A DNA stretch of 64,000 bases, taken from Parascedosporium putredinis (Eukaryota; Ascomycota; Sordariomycetes; Microascales; Microascaceae). The notes beneath the pieces were generated by a model. It had not been told where the DNA came from and ran no database searches. It saw nothing but the letters and a program-made list of their open reading frames with translations. The DNA lies in assembly GCA_949357655.1 (NCBI GenBank), contig CASHTG010000010.1, positions 62,001 to 126,000 on the forward strand, given 5' to 3'. Below, piece by piece: positions 35,301-46,534 of this stretch. How positions within the stretch are numbered: the stretch's first letter is position 1; every line of letters starts with the position of its first letter. Both the position numbers and the translations under genes were made by a program.

Positions 35301-37501
35301 TCCTCATCTGTGCAGACACAGGTGTCCACCTCGGGATCACAGGGGCCAGTGGGGGTGCAGACACCGCCATCAGCAGGGCAGTTGCAGTCATCTCCATCCG
35401 TGCAAGCAACACAGGTGGTCAGATCAGGGGCGTCCGGGCAGAGACAGTTGTCTACCTCGGGATCACAGGGCTCAGTGGGGTGCAAATACCGCCATCAGCA
35501 GGGCAAGTGCAGGTGTCGCCGTCGACGCAGGGCTCGCAGGTGCTGAGGTCCTCCTCATCCGTGCAGACGCAGGTATCGACCTCGGGGTCGCAGGGAATAA
35601 CAGGAGTGCAGATACCGGCCTCAGGGGGCAGGTGCAAGTCTCGCCGTCAACGCAGGGCACGCAAGTAGTGAGGTCCTCCTCATCCGTGCAGACGCAAGCA
35701 TCGACTTCAGGGTCGCAAGGACCGGTAGGGGTGCAGACACCGCCCTCAGCGGGGCAGACACAGTCATCTCCGTCGATACAAACAACACAGGTAGTCAAAT
35801 CCGGGTCATCGGGACAAAGGCAGTCCTCCGTCTCAGGGTCGCAGGGAGCAGTGGGAGGGGTGCAGATGCCGCCCGCAGGGGGCAAGTGCAAGTGTCTCCG
35901 TCAATGCAGGCGATACATGTGGTAAGATCCGGATCATCAGGGCACAGGCAGTCCTCCGTGTCAGGGTCGCAAGGAGTAGTGGGAGGGTGCAGATGCCGCC
36001 CGCGGGGGCAGACGCAGTCATCTCCATCGATGCAAGTAACACAGGTAGTGAGATCCGGGTCGTCAGGGCAGAGGCAGTCTTCTGTCTCAGGGTCGCAGGG
36101 AGTAGTGGGAGGCGTGCAGATGCCGCCCGCAGGGGGCAGACGCAGTCATCTCCGTCAACACAAGTGACACAGGTGGTGAGATCCGGGTCATCAGGGCAGA
36201 GACAGTCCTCCGTATCAGGGTCGCAAGGAGTAGTGGGAGGGGTGCAGATACCGCCCGCGGGGGCATGTGCAAGTGTCTCCATCAATACAAGTGACGCAGG
36301 TGGTGAGATCCGGATCATCAGGGCACAGGCAGTCCTCCGTGTCAGGGTCGCAAGGAGTAGTGGGAGGGTGCAGATGCCGCCCGCGGGAGGGCAGACGCAG
36401 TCATCTCCATCGATGCAGGTAACACAGGTAGTGAGATCCGGGTCGTCAGGGCAGAGGCAGTCTTCTGTCTCAGGGTCGCAGGGAGTAGTGGGAGGCGTGC
36501 AGATGCCGCCCGCAGGGGGCAGACGCAGTCATCTCCGTCAACACAAGTGACACAGGTGGTGAGATCCGGGTCATCAGGGCAGAGACAGTCCTCCGTATCA
36601 GGGTCGCAAGGAGTAGTGGGAGGGGTGCAGATACCGCCCGCGGGGGCATGTGCAAGTGTCTCCATCAATACAAGTGACGCAGGTGGTGAGATCCGGATCA
36701 TCAGGGCACAGGCAGTCCTCCGTGTCAGGGTCGCAAGGAGTAGTGGGAGGGGTGCAGATGCCGCCCGCGGGAGGGCAGACGCAGTCATCTCCATCGATGC
36801 AGGTAACACAGGTAGTGAGATCCGGGTCGTCAGGGCAGAGGCAGTCTTCTGTCTCGGGGTCGCAGGGAGTAGTAGGAGGGGCGCAGATGCCTCCTGCAGG
36901 AGGGCAGGTGCAAGTGTCTCCGTCAATGCAGGCGATACATGTGGTAAGATCCGGGTCATCAGGGCAGAGGCAGTCGCTGGTGGTAGGATCGCAGATAGGC
37001 TCGCAGTCCAGGCCATTGCAAACGCAGTCGACTCCCGGCGTACACGAGTCACACTGCAAGAGACCATCGACGTCGATGCAGAGACAGCCGAAATCGGTCA
37101 GGGGTTGCAGGAAAGGGTAACGCAAGCGATGGGACGGAGGTCGAGGTCGCAGTTGCAGGTATCTCCATCATCGCAGGTCTGGCAGTTGAGGGGTTGGATT
37201 CAAGGCAGATGCAGGTGTCCAGGAGCGGGTTGCAGGGGAAGAGGGAGACGCAGAGCTTAATATCGAGAATCGGAACCGTGACGCAGGTACATTCAACGTC
37301 TTCCTCGCAGGACACACAGGAAGATGGATCATCGGTATCCACGCAGAGACACGCGAGCGAGCTGGGGTCGCAGTCACGCTTATGCAAGCCGCTAGGGGCC
37401 CGGTCGGGGAGACTCATCTCCCCCAGAGAGGGCAGGGCAAGCGTTGGAATGACCGCGGCTGCCAAGGCGAGGCCCCGCAAAAGGTGGGCGGGCGGCGCCA
37501 T
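32301..37501 (-). CDS. Giant GPI-anchored cell-surface protein: Cys-rich tandem repeats, TETG stalk, WSC domain, Gly-rich repeats; many frameshifts
   Basis: A reverse-strand gene of about 1,730 codons. A signal peptide (MAPPAHLLRGLALAAAVIPTLA, start 37501) and a Kex2-like LHKR site lead in. A degenerate Cys-rich start is followed by about 20 units of 42-43 residues (about 34500-37000). Each unit has eight cysteines, spaced C-X6-C-X-C-X8-C-X2-C-X5-C-X-C-X6-C, and is rich in Asp/Glu. About 38 copies of Thr-Glu-Thr-Gly form a stalk likely to be O-glycosylated. A WSC domain follows at about 33485-33730 (LGCFRSEDGFPS, NCYCGPR, GNDEQFCGG), a putative glycan-binding module. Next come a second Cys patch, Asn-Gly-Gly repeats, about 20 Ser-Gly-Gly-Ala repeats and a hydrophobic tail (SQVGAGLLAIGMALLF) fitting GPI attachment. 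The half from 35093 to 32301 is one open frame. The N-terminal half needs bases restored at about 13 C/G runs. I do not recognise the Cys repeat family. Introns, if any, were not resolved. Confidence 0.85.
32440..32690. repeat. 12-bp coding minisatellite (Ser-Gly-Gly-Ala)
   Basis: About 20 tandem 12-bp units encode Ser-Gly-Gly-Ala, with Ser-Asp-Gly-Ala variants occurring in pairs, near the C-terminus of the surface protein. The paired variants suggest duplication in blocks of several units. Confidence 0.85.
32740..33085. repeat. 9-bp coding repeats (Asn-Gly-Gly)
   Basis: Irregular tandem NGG-coding units, interrupted by AWGSGSG-type blocks and a polyserine/glycine patch, between the WSC domain and the SGGA repeats. 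Confidence 0.8.
33970..34438. repeat. 12-bp coding minisatellite, about 38 copies (Thr-Glu-Thr-Gly)
   Basis: An uninterrupted array of 12-bp units differing only at synonymous third positions, plus a few Glu-to-Ala variants. The frame is preserved throughout, so the protein length varies while function is kept. The opposite strand reads as an artefactual Val-Ser-Val-Pro polymer. Confidence 0.92.
34500..37000. repeat. Cys-rich tandem repeat array, about 20 units of 126-129 bp
   Basis: Units start every 126-129 bp, with phase markers at about 34527, 34649, 34787, 34909, 35034, 35160, 35286, 35412, 35538, 35662, 35788, 35915, 36040, 36170, 36298, 36427, 36555, 36683, 36811 and 36940. Between about 34900 and 35600 two unit types alternate (DAPDLTTCVAC and DEEDLTTCEPC), giving a 252-bp dimer period. 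Beyond 35750 the units are a third type (DDPDLTTCVTC). Confidence 0.9.
36000..36880. repeat. Higher-order 383-bp tandem duplication within the Cys-rich array
   Basis: A block of three units recurs almost exactly 383 bp later; for example, the same run beginning GTCATCTCCGTCAACAC is at 36145 and 36528. Three 129-bp units would be 387 bp; the shortfall of 4 matches the bases missing at homopolymer runs in each copy. A third partial copy follows. Confidence 0.85.
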
Positions 37502-38364
37502 GGCGTTCAGACGACCAGATGATACCAGGGTAGGCGAGGTCGTCTTGATGCTCAAGGGGTAGCACAGGCGTTGGGGGTACTAGAAACTATGGGGTAGAGA
37601 ACGAGTGGCAGGCAAACGTTGCCAAAGGTAGCCAGGCTCCTGCGGTGGAGGATGGCGAAACGAAAGGGAAGGGGGGCTAATGAGTGACTGGTGAGGCTGG
37701 TCGCTGCTCTGTGGTGGATAAAGAGGATAGATGGAAGAAGCTGGCCGGAGTGAGCTTCCTTTATACTCGATATACTCCCCAGTGGTGAAGAAGGGGAACA
37801 CGACATTATGGGGACTCAACCAAAGGGTCGTCGGCGTGTAGTCGCGTCTCCTCATCTCCGGTGGAACCCTAACCACAACACAAGGCCGACTTCTCAAACC
37901 CAACTATTGCCACGGTCAAGCGCGTGTGAGACTTGGCCCCAAACCACTAAGCCGCGAGAAGAGCAGAAGTATGAAATCTAGTCTTGTGCTGAGCTTTGGT
38001 GATGATGAAGCTGTCTCCCATGGACTGGAACATGGCGCCCCATCTCAGGAAAGACTAGCGCGGTGTTCGTAGATTCAGTCCTCTTTTGATCATGGAGTGA
38101 GGCTCGATACAGCTGGGCCCAGGGGACAGGAGAGCTCGTCCCAACATGGCCGAAGTGTTACAGAACTAAAACCTGGCAGGGGTTTAGTCGTGAGGGTCGC
38201 AGGAAAAGGGGGGCGCCACACCTTTTCAAAGAGGACGGAGACAGTCTAATTGAGTAATTGTAAAATAGCTGAACCAACTTCACCAGACGTCTCAACTTGC
38301 CCTCCTAGGGTTTTGTCAAAGGCTTGGGAATGGGCCCTACCTCGTGGCATAGGTCGACTTACCC
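37502..38364. promoter_or_regulatory. Upstream region of the giant surface-protein gene
   Basis: A reverse-strand TATAAA lies at 37760-37765, about 260 bp ahead of the ATG. Pyrimidine-rich sequence between it and the start codon is typical of a fungal leader. No gene seen. Confidence 0.5.
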
Positions 38365-41300
38365 TTACCGCCCCGTTCTTGACACCAGGGGTGAGCTTGT
38401 GGCTCTGCGGAGACCCAGGCTAAACTTCATGATGGCTGTCTTGAGATCCAAGCACATTAGCCAAGCGTGAGGGTTGCGGTTGTTGCTTTTTGCTTTAGCG
38501 TACATGCATATACCCTTAGCTTCCAAGAACTTGGATATTTCTTCTCGTTCACGTCGTGGTGGCAGCTGGCCATGCTTTGTTCCTGAGGAGGTATGGAGCA
38601 GCCGCCGCAGAAATACATGTAAGAGACTATGAACGTGAGGGTGAAATTGATTCTTGTTAACCAACTCCTCCTGGCCAAACCAAACGTGCGGTTCGAAAAC
38701 TAGTTCTACGCACAACAAAAGGCTCATCCGCAACACAGACTAGAGGTTCTGTTCTGTAACTGAAATTCTGTGTAGCTCGCCAAGATAGCATGCCTCGAGT
38801 CCGTAAAAACTTGAAAGTAATTCAACCGTCGTCACTGCGGCGCCAGGCACATGGCAGACTAACTCTAAACCATGCTAGCTGGCGGCGGATCGCCGCGAAG
38901 CTAACTTTCTTTGGCGTATTTTCTCGGCGTCTCACAGGCCAATATCCAACATTTGGCGTGTCCAGTGTCTCAGTGCCACAAGTAAACGACTGGTTGGATC
39001 CGGGGTTTCCTCCCACTAGGGAATGGATCATGGTGGCTGGAGGCTTCCCTCCGAGGTGTGAACCATTGTCTCCTCTCTTCTTTTTTTGTTAGAAAAACAG
39101 CTCCCAAAACAAAAAAATTTGTTGCTTGTTTTCCCTCCCTCTAGCTAATCTAACTGTGGCTGCACTCTCGATCTTCCCTCTCCCTTTTCTTGGCGTCTTG
39201 AAGTGGTTGCGTATGCGGGCATGGAATCCATCGTGAAATGCCATCATTGATATTTCTAATCGATCGACCGGGACTTAAGATGCCACTGCGGAGGACCCTG
39301 GCGATCTTTCCAATTATGGACACATCGCATCGCGATAAGCTTATTGCTGTTGCTTCCATTGCCATACCCAAAAAGGATAGGGGAACGCTCGCCGTGCATT
39401 CGAGATCACAAGAGGCTTATTCCGAGATGTCCTGCGCCAATATTCAGTGACCCTGCGAAGCTCCATGTCGGGTTCTCGGCAACACCTCGCCTCCCCAGAG
39501 GTGCATGAACGTCCTTTTGACAATACAGCATATCTAAACACGTACCTGCGCTAGCTCTCTCGCACCCGACCCTAATTCTTAAACGTGACACTCCAGAGTG
39601 AGAACTGGGAGCTAGGGAGAGCTGAGGCTCTGGTATTTTCCCGTGCTGGTCCAAGTGAGACGGCGACAGCACCAACACTGGAGGGAAATGGCCGACACGC
39701 AGTCAACGCCCAATCCGAGAAGCAGACATCCAAGACTAGGCCCAGCGCCCAGAGAGAGCGTCCATGAGCCACGCACGTCACCCTAACACCGCAATCTCCC
39801 GCCACGCTAACAAATTCTCGGCGATGGAGAGCTAGAGGGGAAGAGGACAAGGGCCAAGCGAGCCCAGCGGCGATCATTCAGCAGTTCACGATCCAAGATC
39901 GAGACACGGACGCCCATTTTTGAGACATAACGTGACCACTAGCCCCGGCATTTTTGTTTCCAAAGCTCGGCCGGCAAATATGACAACCAAACGAGGTATC
40001 TCAAAGGGTTTTCATGTTTCCTTTTTTCCCTGGACGCGCAACGCAGCCCGTCGCACTCCACTCCTCCGCCCCCATGGGCCCGCCCCTGCATCCAGTTGGA
40101 AATTGCTGTTCGAGACATGAACTCTGCAAACGGAGATTTCCCTGGCGATCGCAGCGACGAGGGGGCGCCGCTGCCTTATATGCCGGAGAGTGAGCCACGC
40201 GGAATTGTCGAGTGAGTCGCGGATGCGTTGCTTCCATCTTGATTGAGCGGTGCCGAGAGTTTGTTTCTTCTCCTTTTCCAAGGTTTTAGAAGCGGGTGCA
40301 AAACAATCAATCAGTCGACAAATCAATCTCCTTCTGATATCTACTCTGGCTGCTCGGATCTCTTGCTAGGAGCCTTTTCAGCACGTTCGAAGTAGGTCCT
40401 AATCAAGTCAGTCCCAGCCACTGCCGTATTTACTCGGATTAAGATGCATGGCGCAGGGTGCCGGGGAAGACGAACACGGACAACAAATGCTCATGTTCCT
40501 ATTCCCCGAGTTCCCAGTCGACGTGGGCACTCCAATCCCGATAATCGATATCAGGATTGCTTCTTCCATCTGATCTCCTCACGATGTAGGGTACTTGAAC
40601 GAAAGATTCCTACCATGTCGGGGAAAGATCGACTAGCGGTGCAGGGAGGGACAAGTCCCTCTAGCCTTCAGCCGCAGGTCTCGAGCGGAATATTTCCCTC
40701 TCCCTCCATAAAAGTTTCTCCTCCTCGGGCTTCTCGCAGCGGTGTCTACGGGGAGTGGGAAAATACAAGGGGCAATGATACCCCCTCGGGTTTGTAATGT
40801 TAGCGTGCCAGCAGCGACGGGAAGGAACCGCCCCTCCAATACAAACTCGATCCCATGAGCTCGCTAAATCTTCCCCGGGCGGGAGGATTCAAGACACGGC
40901 GATGATATCTGATTATCAAATCGGTCGCGGTATGCTCGCTCAGCCTGGGTTCCGGCCGATGAACCTGTCGCAACAAGTTTTTGTGGTAAAGTCAGTTCCA
41001 AAAGTTCAACTGTCACTGGTCAGCGGAGCTTTCTTGTTGACCCTGTCAAGGGCGACACCGTCTTTCTCCTCCTTTAGAATCACAATTTATGATCGCTAGC
41101 CACACTTGCTAGAGTCCGCACGACTGAACGAAAAAGCGGACGGGGTAAATCCACAGAAGAGGTTAACACTGCCACAAAGTGGCGTTACGAACTTAGGACT
41201 GCGCTAAGCTGGACTGACTGAGGGTCTCAGGCTGGAATGAGTGGCTGATACACCCGGCGATGCAGACCGCGGGGTTTTATTTTTATTTTATTTATTTCTG

Positions 41301-43688
41301 TCTCTTACCCTTGTTATGTTTAACCACTTTCCTCTCACGATGTATTACAGACCCAGCCGCATTGTGTTTTCTTTTTCCTCCCCCTTTGCTTGGCGTCTGC
41401 ACCCTCTATACCCGGGCCGAACGCTAGGGTCAGTTGCCTATCTCGGCACTACATTTGCTTCGTCTCTGGGTGCCTAGATAGCATCGTGAACTCTCACCGA
41501 GAGCGATCTCAGCCGACTGAAGGCTTGTCTACCATGAGACTAGTTTCATGGAGACCTCCTTTCCCGATATGATAGAGCCGACCCCACTGGAGGACTTCAT
41601 AACAGAGGTGCAAGAGTGTGTTACCTGGCTCGAGTCCCACGGGAAATCCGCCGTAGAGGAGAAGAGAGAGCCTTCATGCAGGGTCTTACATTAAGGATAA
41701 GCCATAGCTTCACTTCAGAGGCAGGCGTTCGCTTGACTTTCCTCATTAATAATCCTCTAGGCCGACTCTGAGGAGCCGATGGATATAAGGGGCACCGTCG
41801 GCTCTTGGCCGCTCAGACCTCAAGTACTTGTTGCTTCACCTCGGGCTACCTTGTCTGTCTGGTGTCTGGGCCCACAATGCATACGCGGGGAAGGTTGAGA
41901 ATACAGATCTATCCCCCAAAGGCCTGTCTTAGCAGCAAAGGAGAAAGTAGCCGGATATGTTGAGTAATTAGGAATACTTGGTGGTCCTCGTGTTATGTGG
42001 TTGAGACTGTGCATCCATGTTGCGTCTGGTTCAACATGTTGTGATCGAATTGCTGTCTGTCCGCGAAGGAGAAAAGAAGAGAGAGGGAAGAAGAGAGAGA
42101 GGAGGAGAGACAGGAAGAAAGGACAAAGTTGACTCAATGAGCCTGTAAGGACGGTCAGGAAAGGTGCCAGTTCGATTGTTCTTCGCTGGCATCATAGAGT
42201 ACGGCGAAGGGTCAAGGTGAAAACATAAACGTCCCACGAGCCTCAGCCCAAACTGCAATTGAAGCCAAAGATCAAGATCCGACAAGCGTTGGCGAGGTGG
42301 GTCCGCTGCAGATGTCGAAGCCATCAAGGCCTTTCGCGTGACGGTTATCCCCCGATGAGGAGACCCGACTCCGGGTGTTGCCAACTGCGGAGAGCAACCA
42401 AGCCCGGTCGATCACGGGATTGCGATTTATAAGAATTACTGTTTGCTATATGAGTAAATATTGTTCGTGGAGCGAAATAGCCGTGGGCCTCGGGAACACT
42501 AGAAGAAGCAATTATCTGTATACGTTATAGAAGTTGTCCTTTTAATACAATGCCATACGATGTGTACATGCCCAGCAATGCCTCTTCCATTTCATGGAGC
42601 ACACCGGAGCGCAATTGTGAAAGCGCTTTGCCTGTGACTGACGAGGGATTGGTGAGCAATGAAGGTAAACAGCCTCGGCTCTTTATGTGTCAGTCAGATA
42701 ATATTATATGCCTGATATCTAGATATAGGCGGCCGTTCGAATAGTGGTGAGTAGAATTTCACTAATACAAGTTTTGAGGGAAGTCACCAGAAAGTGCAAT
42801 TGAAGTCCTAAATATCATAATACTCCTATTGTTTATGCTGCTCCTTCAGATAATATTGCCATGCAGAATGCCTGCCCAGTCCAATGAATCACTGATTGAC
42901 TTTCTCTTGCTTAATTATTTAGTTTTATAATAATACTTAAACGAATAAAACAGCCGGGTTCTGGCATTGGAGGAATTTGCAATGTCGTCTCTTTATCAAG
43001 GCGCCATTATTTCCTCGATGGCCCGGGCAAACAATTCAACGAGGACGTGGATAGTTTCAATCGGGTCAATGGTACGATTCATTTTTGTCGTCGTACCTGA
43101 CTTGTCATCACACGTCATGGACCACACCAAGGTCAGTCTACGATGACGCTTTTTTATTCGTGCTACGCCATCACGCCCCAAACAAGCCCGACTCGCCCCA
43201 AACCTTGAGCGGAAATCTGCTGCCTAAAACACGGGGCTTTCGGTTGTGAGGTGTGCGAGTTCGCTGCAACGTCAGATCAGGCCGTGCCACACTTTTCTCG
43301 AGGGGAAATCGCTGGTTACATCAAGTGTGCGACTTGGGAGGGAGCGATTGGCGAATCTCTGCTTCGCCACGTTCGGGTATCTCGCTGCTCCAGCTCCCCG
43401 ACCGACGAATGACAATCTGGTTGTGACACGCGATCTCCTTCTCTGACACGAGGAAGTCGACAACCCCGCATCGCAACTTGATCCTTTGGGTCGTTCTTTG
43501 AGCCTATTTCTACCCTCGCCCACCTCCACTCGTTTGATATTGTTCCTTCTTATACCCCAAGTTTACTCTTCCAAACACAACCACTCTAATAGCGACAAAA
43601 ATCGCCCATGACAAAGTTATTGTCGAGACGCCGTTTATACCGTAATCAGCAACACGAATCAAAGTAATCAGATTTTCCCTTTTTCAAA
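38365..43688. other. Gene-poor region, 5.3 kb
   Basis: No frame here has recognisable domains or convincing coding composition. Notable only for a purine-rich tract at 42064-42125 and AT-rich sequence near 42800-42960. No transposon ends, tRNA or rRNA were recognised. It may hold long promoters, a non-coding RNA or decayed sequence. Confidence 0.4.
42064..42125. repeat. Polypurine (GA-rich) tract
   Basis: About 60 bp almost entirely of A and G in GAGA/GAAGA units in the gene-poor region. Low complexity. Confidence 0.7.
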
Positions 43689-44248
43689 ATGGGTCGGTGG
43701 TCGTACCTTGACACGGACGAAGCGCGCCTGCCCGATGGCATGAAGCGCGTAGGCTACGACGCCGATACGCAGGTATACACATTTCTCGACGCCCACGACG
43801 GCACCTACTGGGAGAGCGCACCGGGGAACCAGTACGGAAAGTTGTTCCCCGTGAGGTCGTCCACGCCCCGCTCGAGTCCGCCACGATCGACGAAGAGACG
43901 GAAGGGGAAGAGCCGGACGCCGAGCTCCAGGAAGGAGAGTGGGAGCCTCCCACCCCGACGTCGCCGACGGGCCCGCGCCGACAGGATAGCTTGGTCCGCA
44001 AATTTATCAAGCGCTGGAACTCGGTGCGGCTGTCGAGGTCGAGCTCGGCGGCGTCCGGTACCCTCGTCGGAGAAGACGCGGCGGCGGAAAAGATCGAGTA
44101 CGAGCCGGATACGAAGATGGGAGAGGCGGGGGTGTACGCTTCGAGCCCGAGCTCGATTCGCAGCTCGCCGTCGTCTGTGGATATTTGCACCGCTGCGGAA
44201 GATACGAAGAAGTCGCCAATTGCTGGGGCCGGGAAGGAGACGGAGTAG
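43689..44248 (+). CDS. Small conserved-looking cytosolic/nuclear protein of unknown function, one frameshift
   Basis: Starts MGRWSYLDTDEARLPDGMKR with GYDADTQVYTFLDAHDGTYW and a YGKL motif, a compact aromatic-rich N-terminal domain that looks conserved; I cannot name the family. The ATG has a purine at -3 and follows a pyrimidine/A-rich leader. One base is missing in the C run 43847-43850. With it restored, the acidic segment ESATIDEETEGEEPDAELQE and then RRQDSLVRKFIKRWNSVRLS (a basic amphipathic helix) and a Ser-rich tail follow, ending at 44246-44248. Total about 187 residues. No signal peptide or membrane helix. Intronless. Confidence 0.7.
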
Positions 44249-46534
44249 GCTTTTACGTGAAAGATATTTGTTTGAACACTGCCTTTGAGAGGAATGAAAG
44301 AGATGCGATACGCAGAAGCCAGGAGGGCTGTATTCACGCGGGATGGCAGTTAACCGTAACTTCAACTGCGGCCCATCGGTGTCTATCCAGGAGCTTACAT
44401 GGAACAAAAGCTTCAGTGGTTGGTTGCGAAGGGGAGGAGATGATTGATACATGGAGCTTGCGGGGAAAGGTCCAGTTCACCCAGTTCGCCCAGTATGCAG
44501 CATGCCTGGATAACTGTTTCTTTTTCTTTTTCCCGAACCGCTTATACCTATATCCAACGAGACGAATATATAATAAAGCAACATTAAGCTAAGATGGAGA
44601 GGCTGGATGTGGTGGGATGTGGTGGGATGTGGCTTGTAGTAGCTACCTACTATTTCGAGCGCACCCGGCTTTCGCTCAACGCCTCCCGGGCTCCTACGTC
44701 GGGTGAGCGCAGGTCTCCTCACGTTCTAATGACGCTCACTTGACAAGCTTCCCACCGACGTAGTATCCGGCGCGGTGATGGGAAGAGTATCACACACCGT
44801 TGATGCTGACAAAGTGAGACACGGGGAAAGCCAATCTACCAATTCCCGGGAGGCGGAGACAACTTGGAGCACGCACGAGAGGAACAAGTTTGCTACGGAA
44901 ATGAAACGGTTCAAGCGCATTTTCTGCCTCGTAGAACGGCCGCTTCCTAAATGCCCATGCTTTATTTCCAGTATTATCAAAGATCTCTCTGCGACAATGA
45001 CATTGACATGGTGCATGGTTAGCGGGCGGCGCGCGGGACAGGGCGCTACCGGGGCGGAAAGCGCCGCCGTCGCAGCTGCAGTGGTGCACGTTCCTAGGGC
45101 TGAAACGCCGCCGCTCGAGTCTGTCCGACCTCGAGCGAAACAGCGAAGTTCAGATGGGTCGTCACACGTGTATTTGAACTTTCGTTCGGCGGGTCCGTAG
45201 GACTTTGAAAAAGTTTACTGGCCTTCCGCATATTAATGGGATCTCTTCGTCTTCTCTTCTTGTTCATTGCTTTTTCTCTCGTGGCTTCGTTTTGGGTTTC
45301 CCGAATGCTACGTCGGGGTCCAGCACTACGTGAAAGTCAATGTTATCGGGTGGGAAATAAGATTTAGTGGCTTGCGGTCAGCATTTCCATGTGCAGCTGA
45401 AGTGTATCACCAATCCGTGGGTCTATGGATGTTTCAAAGATTGAGGGATTTTGTTGTTGGGTCCAAACTCTTATGCTGCAGCTTGTCGTTGGAGAGGTTG
45501 AATCTCGCATCGCAGATCGCCGACATCCTCCTCCGATCTAATAAGTATGGCGGGGCCGGGTGGATAGAGTCTAGCCCAAGTGTGATAGCTCGTGCTGAAA
45601 TCATAGGTGCAAACCGCATATGTAATCCGGAAGAACAAAAAATTGATAGGGGACCAAGAGCTCTGAAAGACCGAGAGCCGACGCCAAGCCTGGGAAGATT
45701 ACTGGATGTGGACAATTTTCCGACAATGCTCTCCTAGGGCCAAATCTCGAATCCATACTCGAATAATTACTACACCTGGATGTCTAGAATGACTGGGCAT
45801 GGCCTTTTGTTCCTGTGTCCCCTTACCGTCTCTTTAGCAAACCGAAAAAGAAAGCCTGCATCGCCGGTCTCGCCTCACCGTGACTTCAAGCAGGCTCGGG
45901 ACTCTGACCAACAGGCTCGCAACAAGATACCTCTTTCGTCCGTGCTGCAACGTCGCTGTTCCAGTAGCCCTCGGAACCAAAACGCCGTGACGTGACGGGC
46001 TGATTTTCCTGCACTCTTCCTCACACAGGTCCCCGAAGCCCCGCCCCGGACTCGATCACGCAGCGACTTCGGTAGCCATGTCACCGCCGTGCAAGAGGGG
46101 AAGGAAGAAGAGGCCAAGTGAGGCGGGACGCAAGGGGCGGAGACAAGGGGCGGGGAGCGGAGAGGGGTCCGGTGGGGAATCCTTTTTCATCGTCTGCATT
46201 GGCGGGCAGATCCCATTCGTCAACCAGACACGACACTAGCGGCTGTTCTGACGCCTTCCGCCCGCCCTCGTTTTCGGGAGCTGTCTATTAATAAGGAGAA
46301 AATTTCTCCCTTGCTTCCTCGATGCGCCCTCTCCCCGATCTTTTTCTCCCCACTTATCCTATCACCAACTCGCCTCTATCTTTAAAAGTCTCCGGACGCC
46401 ACCACTGAATCGTAGCCAATTCCAAGCTCAGTAGCAGGAGTGACAGAACTTATCAACCCCAATCGAACCAAGACGCCGTTCTACTTTGCCCTCACCCCGT
46501 CCCCTCGCACCCCGGCCTCCCTAGGTCGTCGTAT
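44249..46534. other. Intergenic, 2.3 kb
   Basis: A threefold 10-bp tandem repeat occurs at 44605-44634. The right end, from about 46250, is pyrimidine-rich and likely holds the promoter and leader of the next MFS gene. No gene supported. Confidence 0.45.
44605..44634. repeat. Three tandem copies of a 10-bp unit
   Basis: GGATGTGGTG is repeated head to tail almost three times in the 3' flank of the preceding gene. Confidence 0.8.

Noticed and set aside
34500..37000. Regular repeat array considered as CRISPR or satellite DNA
   Set aside because: Unit length is a multiple of three, the units encode a conserved Cys pattern, there are no unique spacers, and the organism is a eukaryote.
38365..38736. 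Reverse 123-codon frame in the gene-poor region
   Set aside because: No domain, no signal peptide, unbiased codon use and no splice partners. Treated as chance.
44775..45200. Forward 141-codon frame between two genes
   Set aside because: Composition is not protein-like and no motif is recognisable; overlapping frames on the other strand are equally long.
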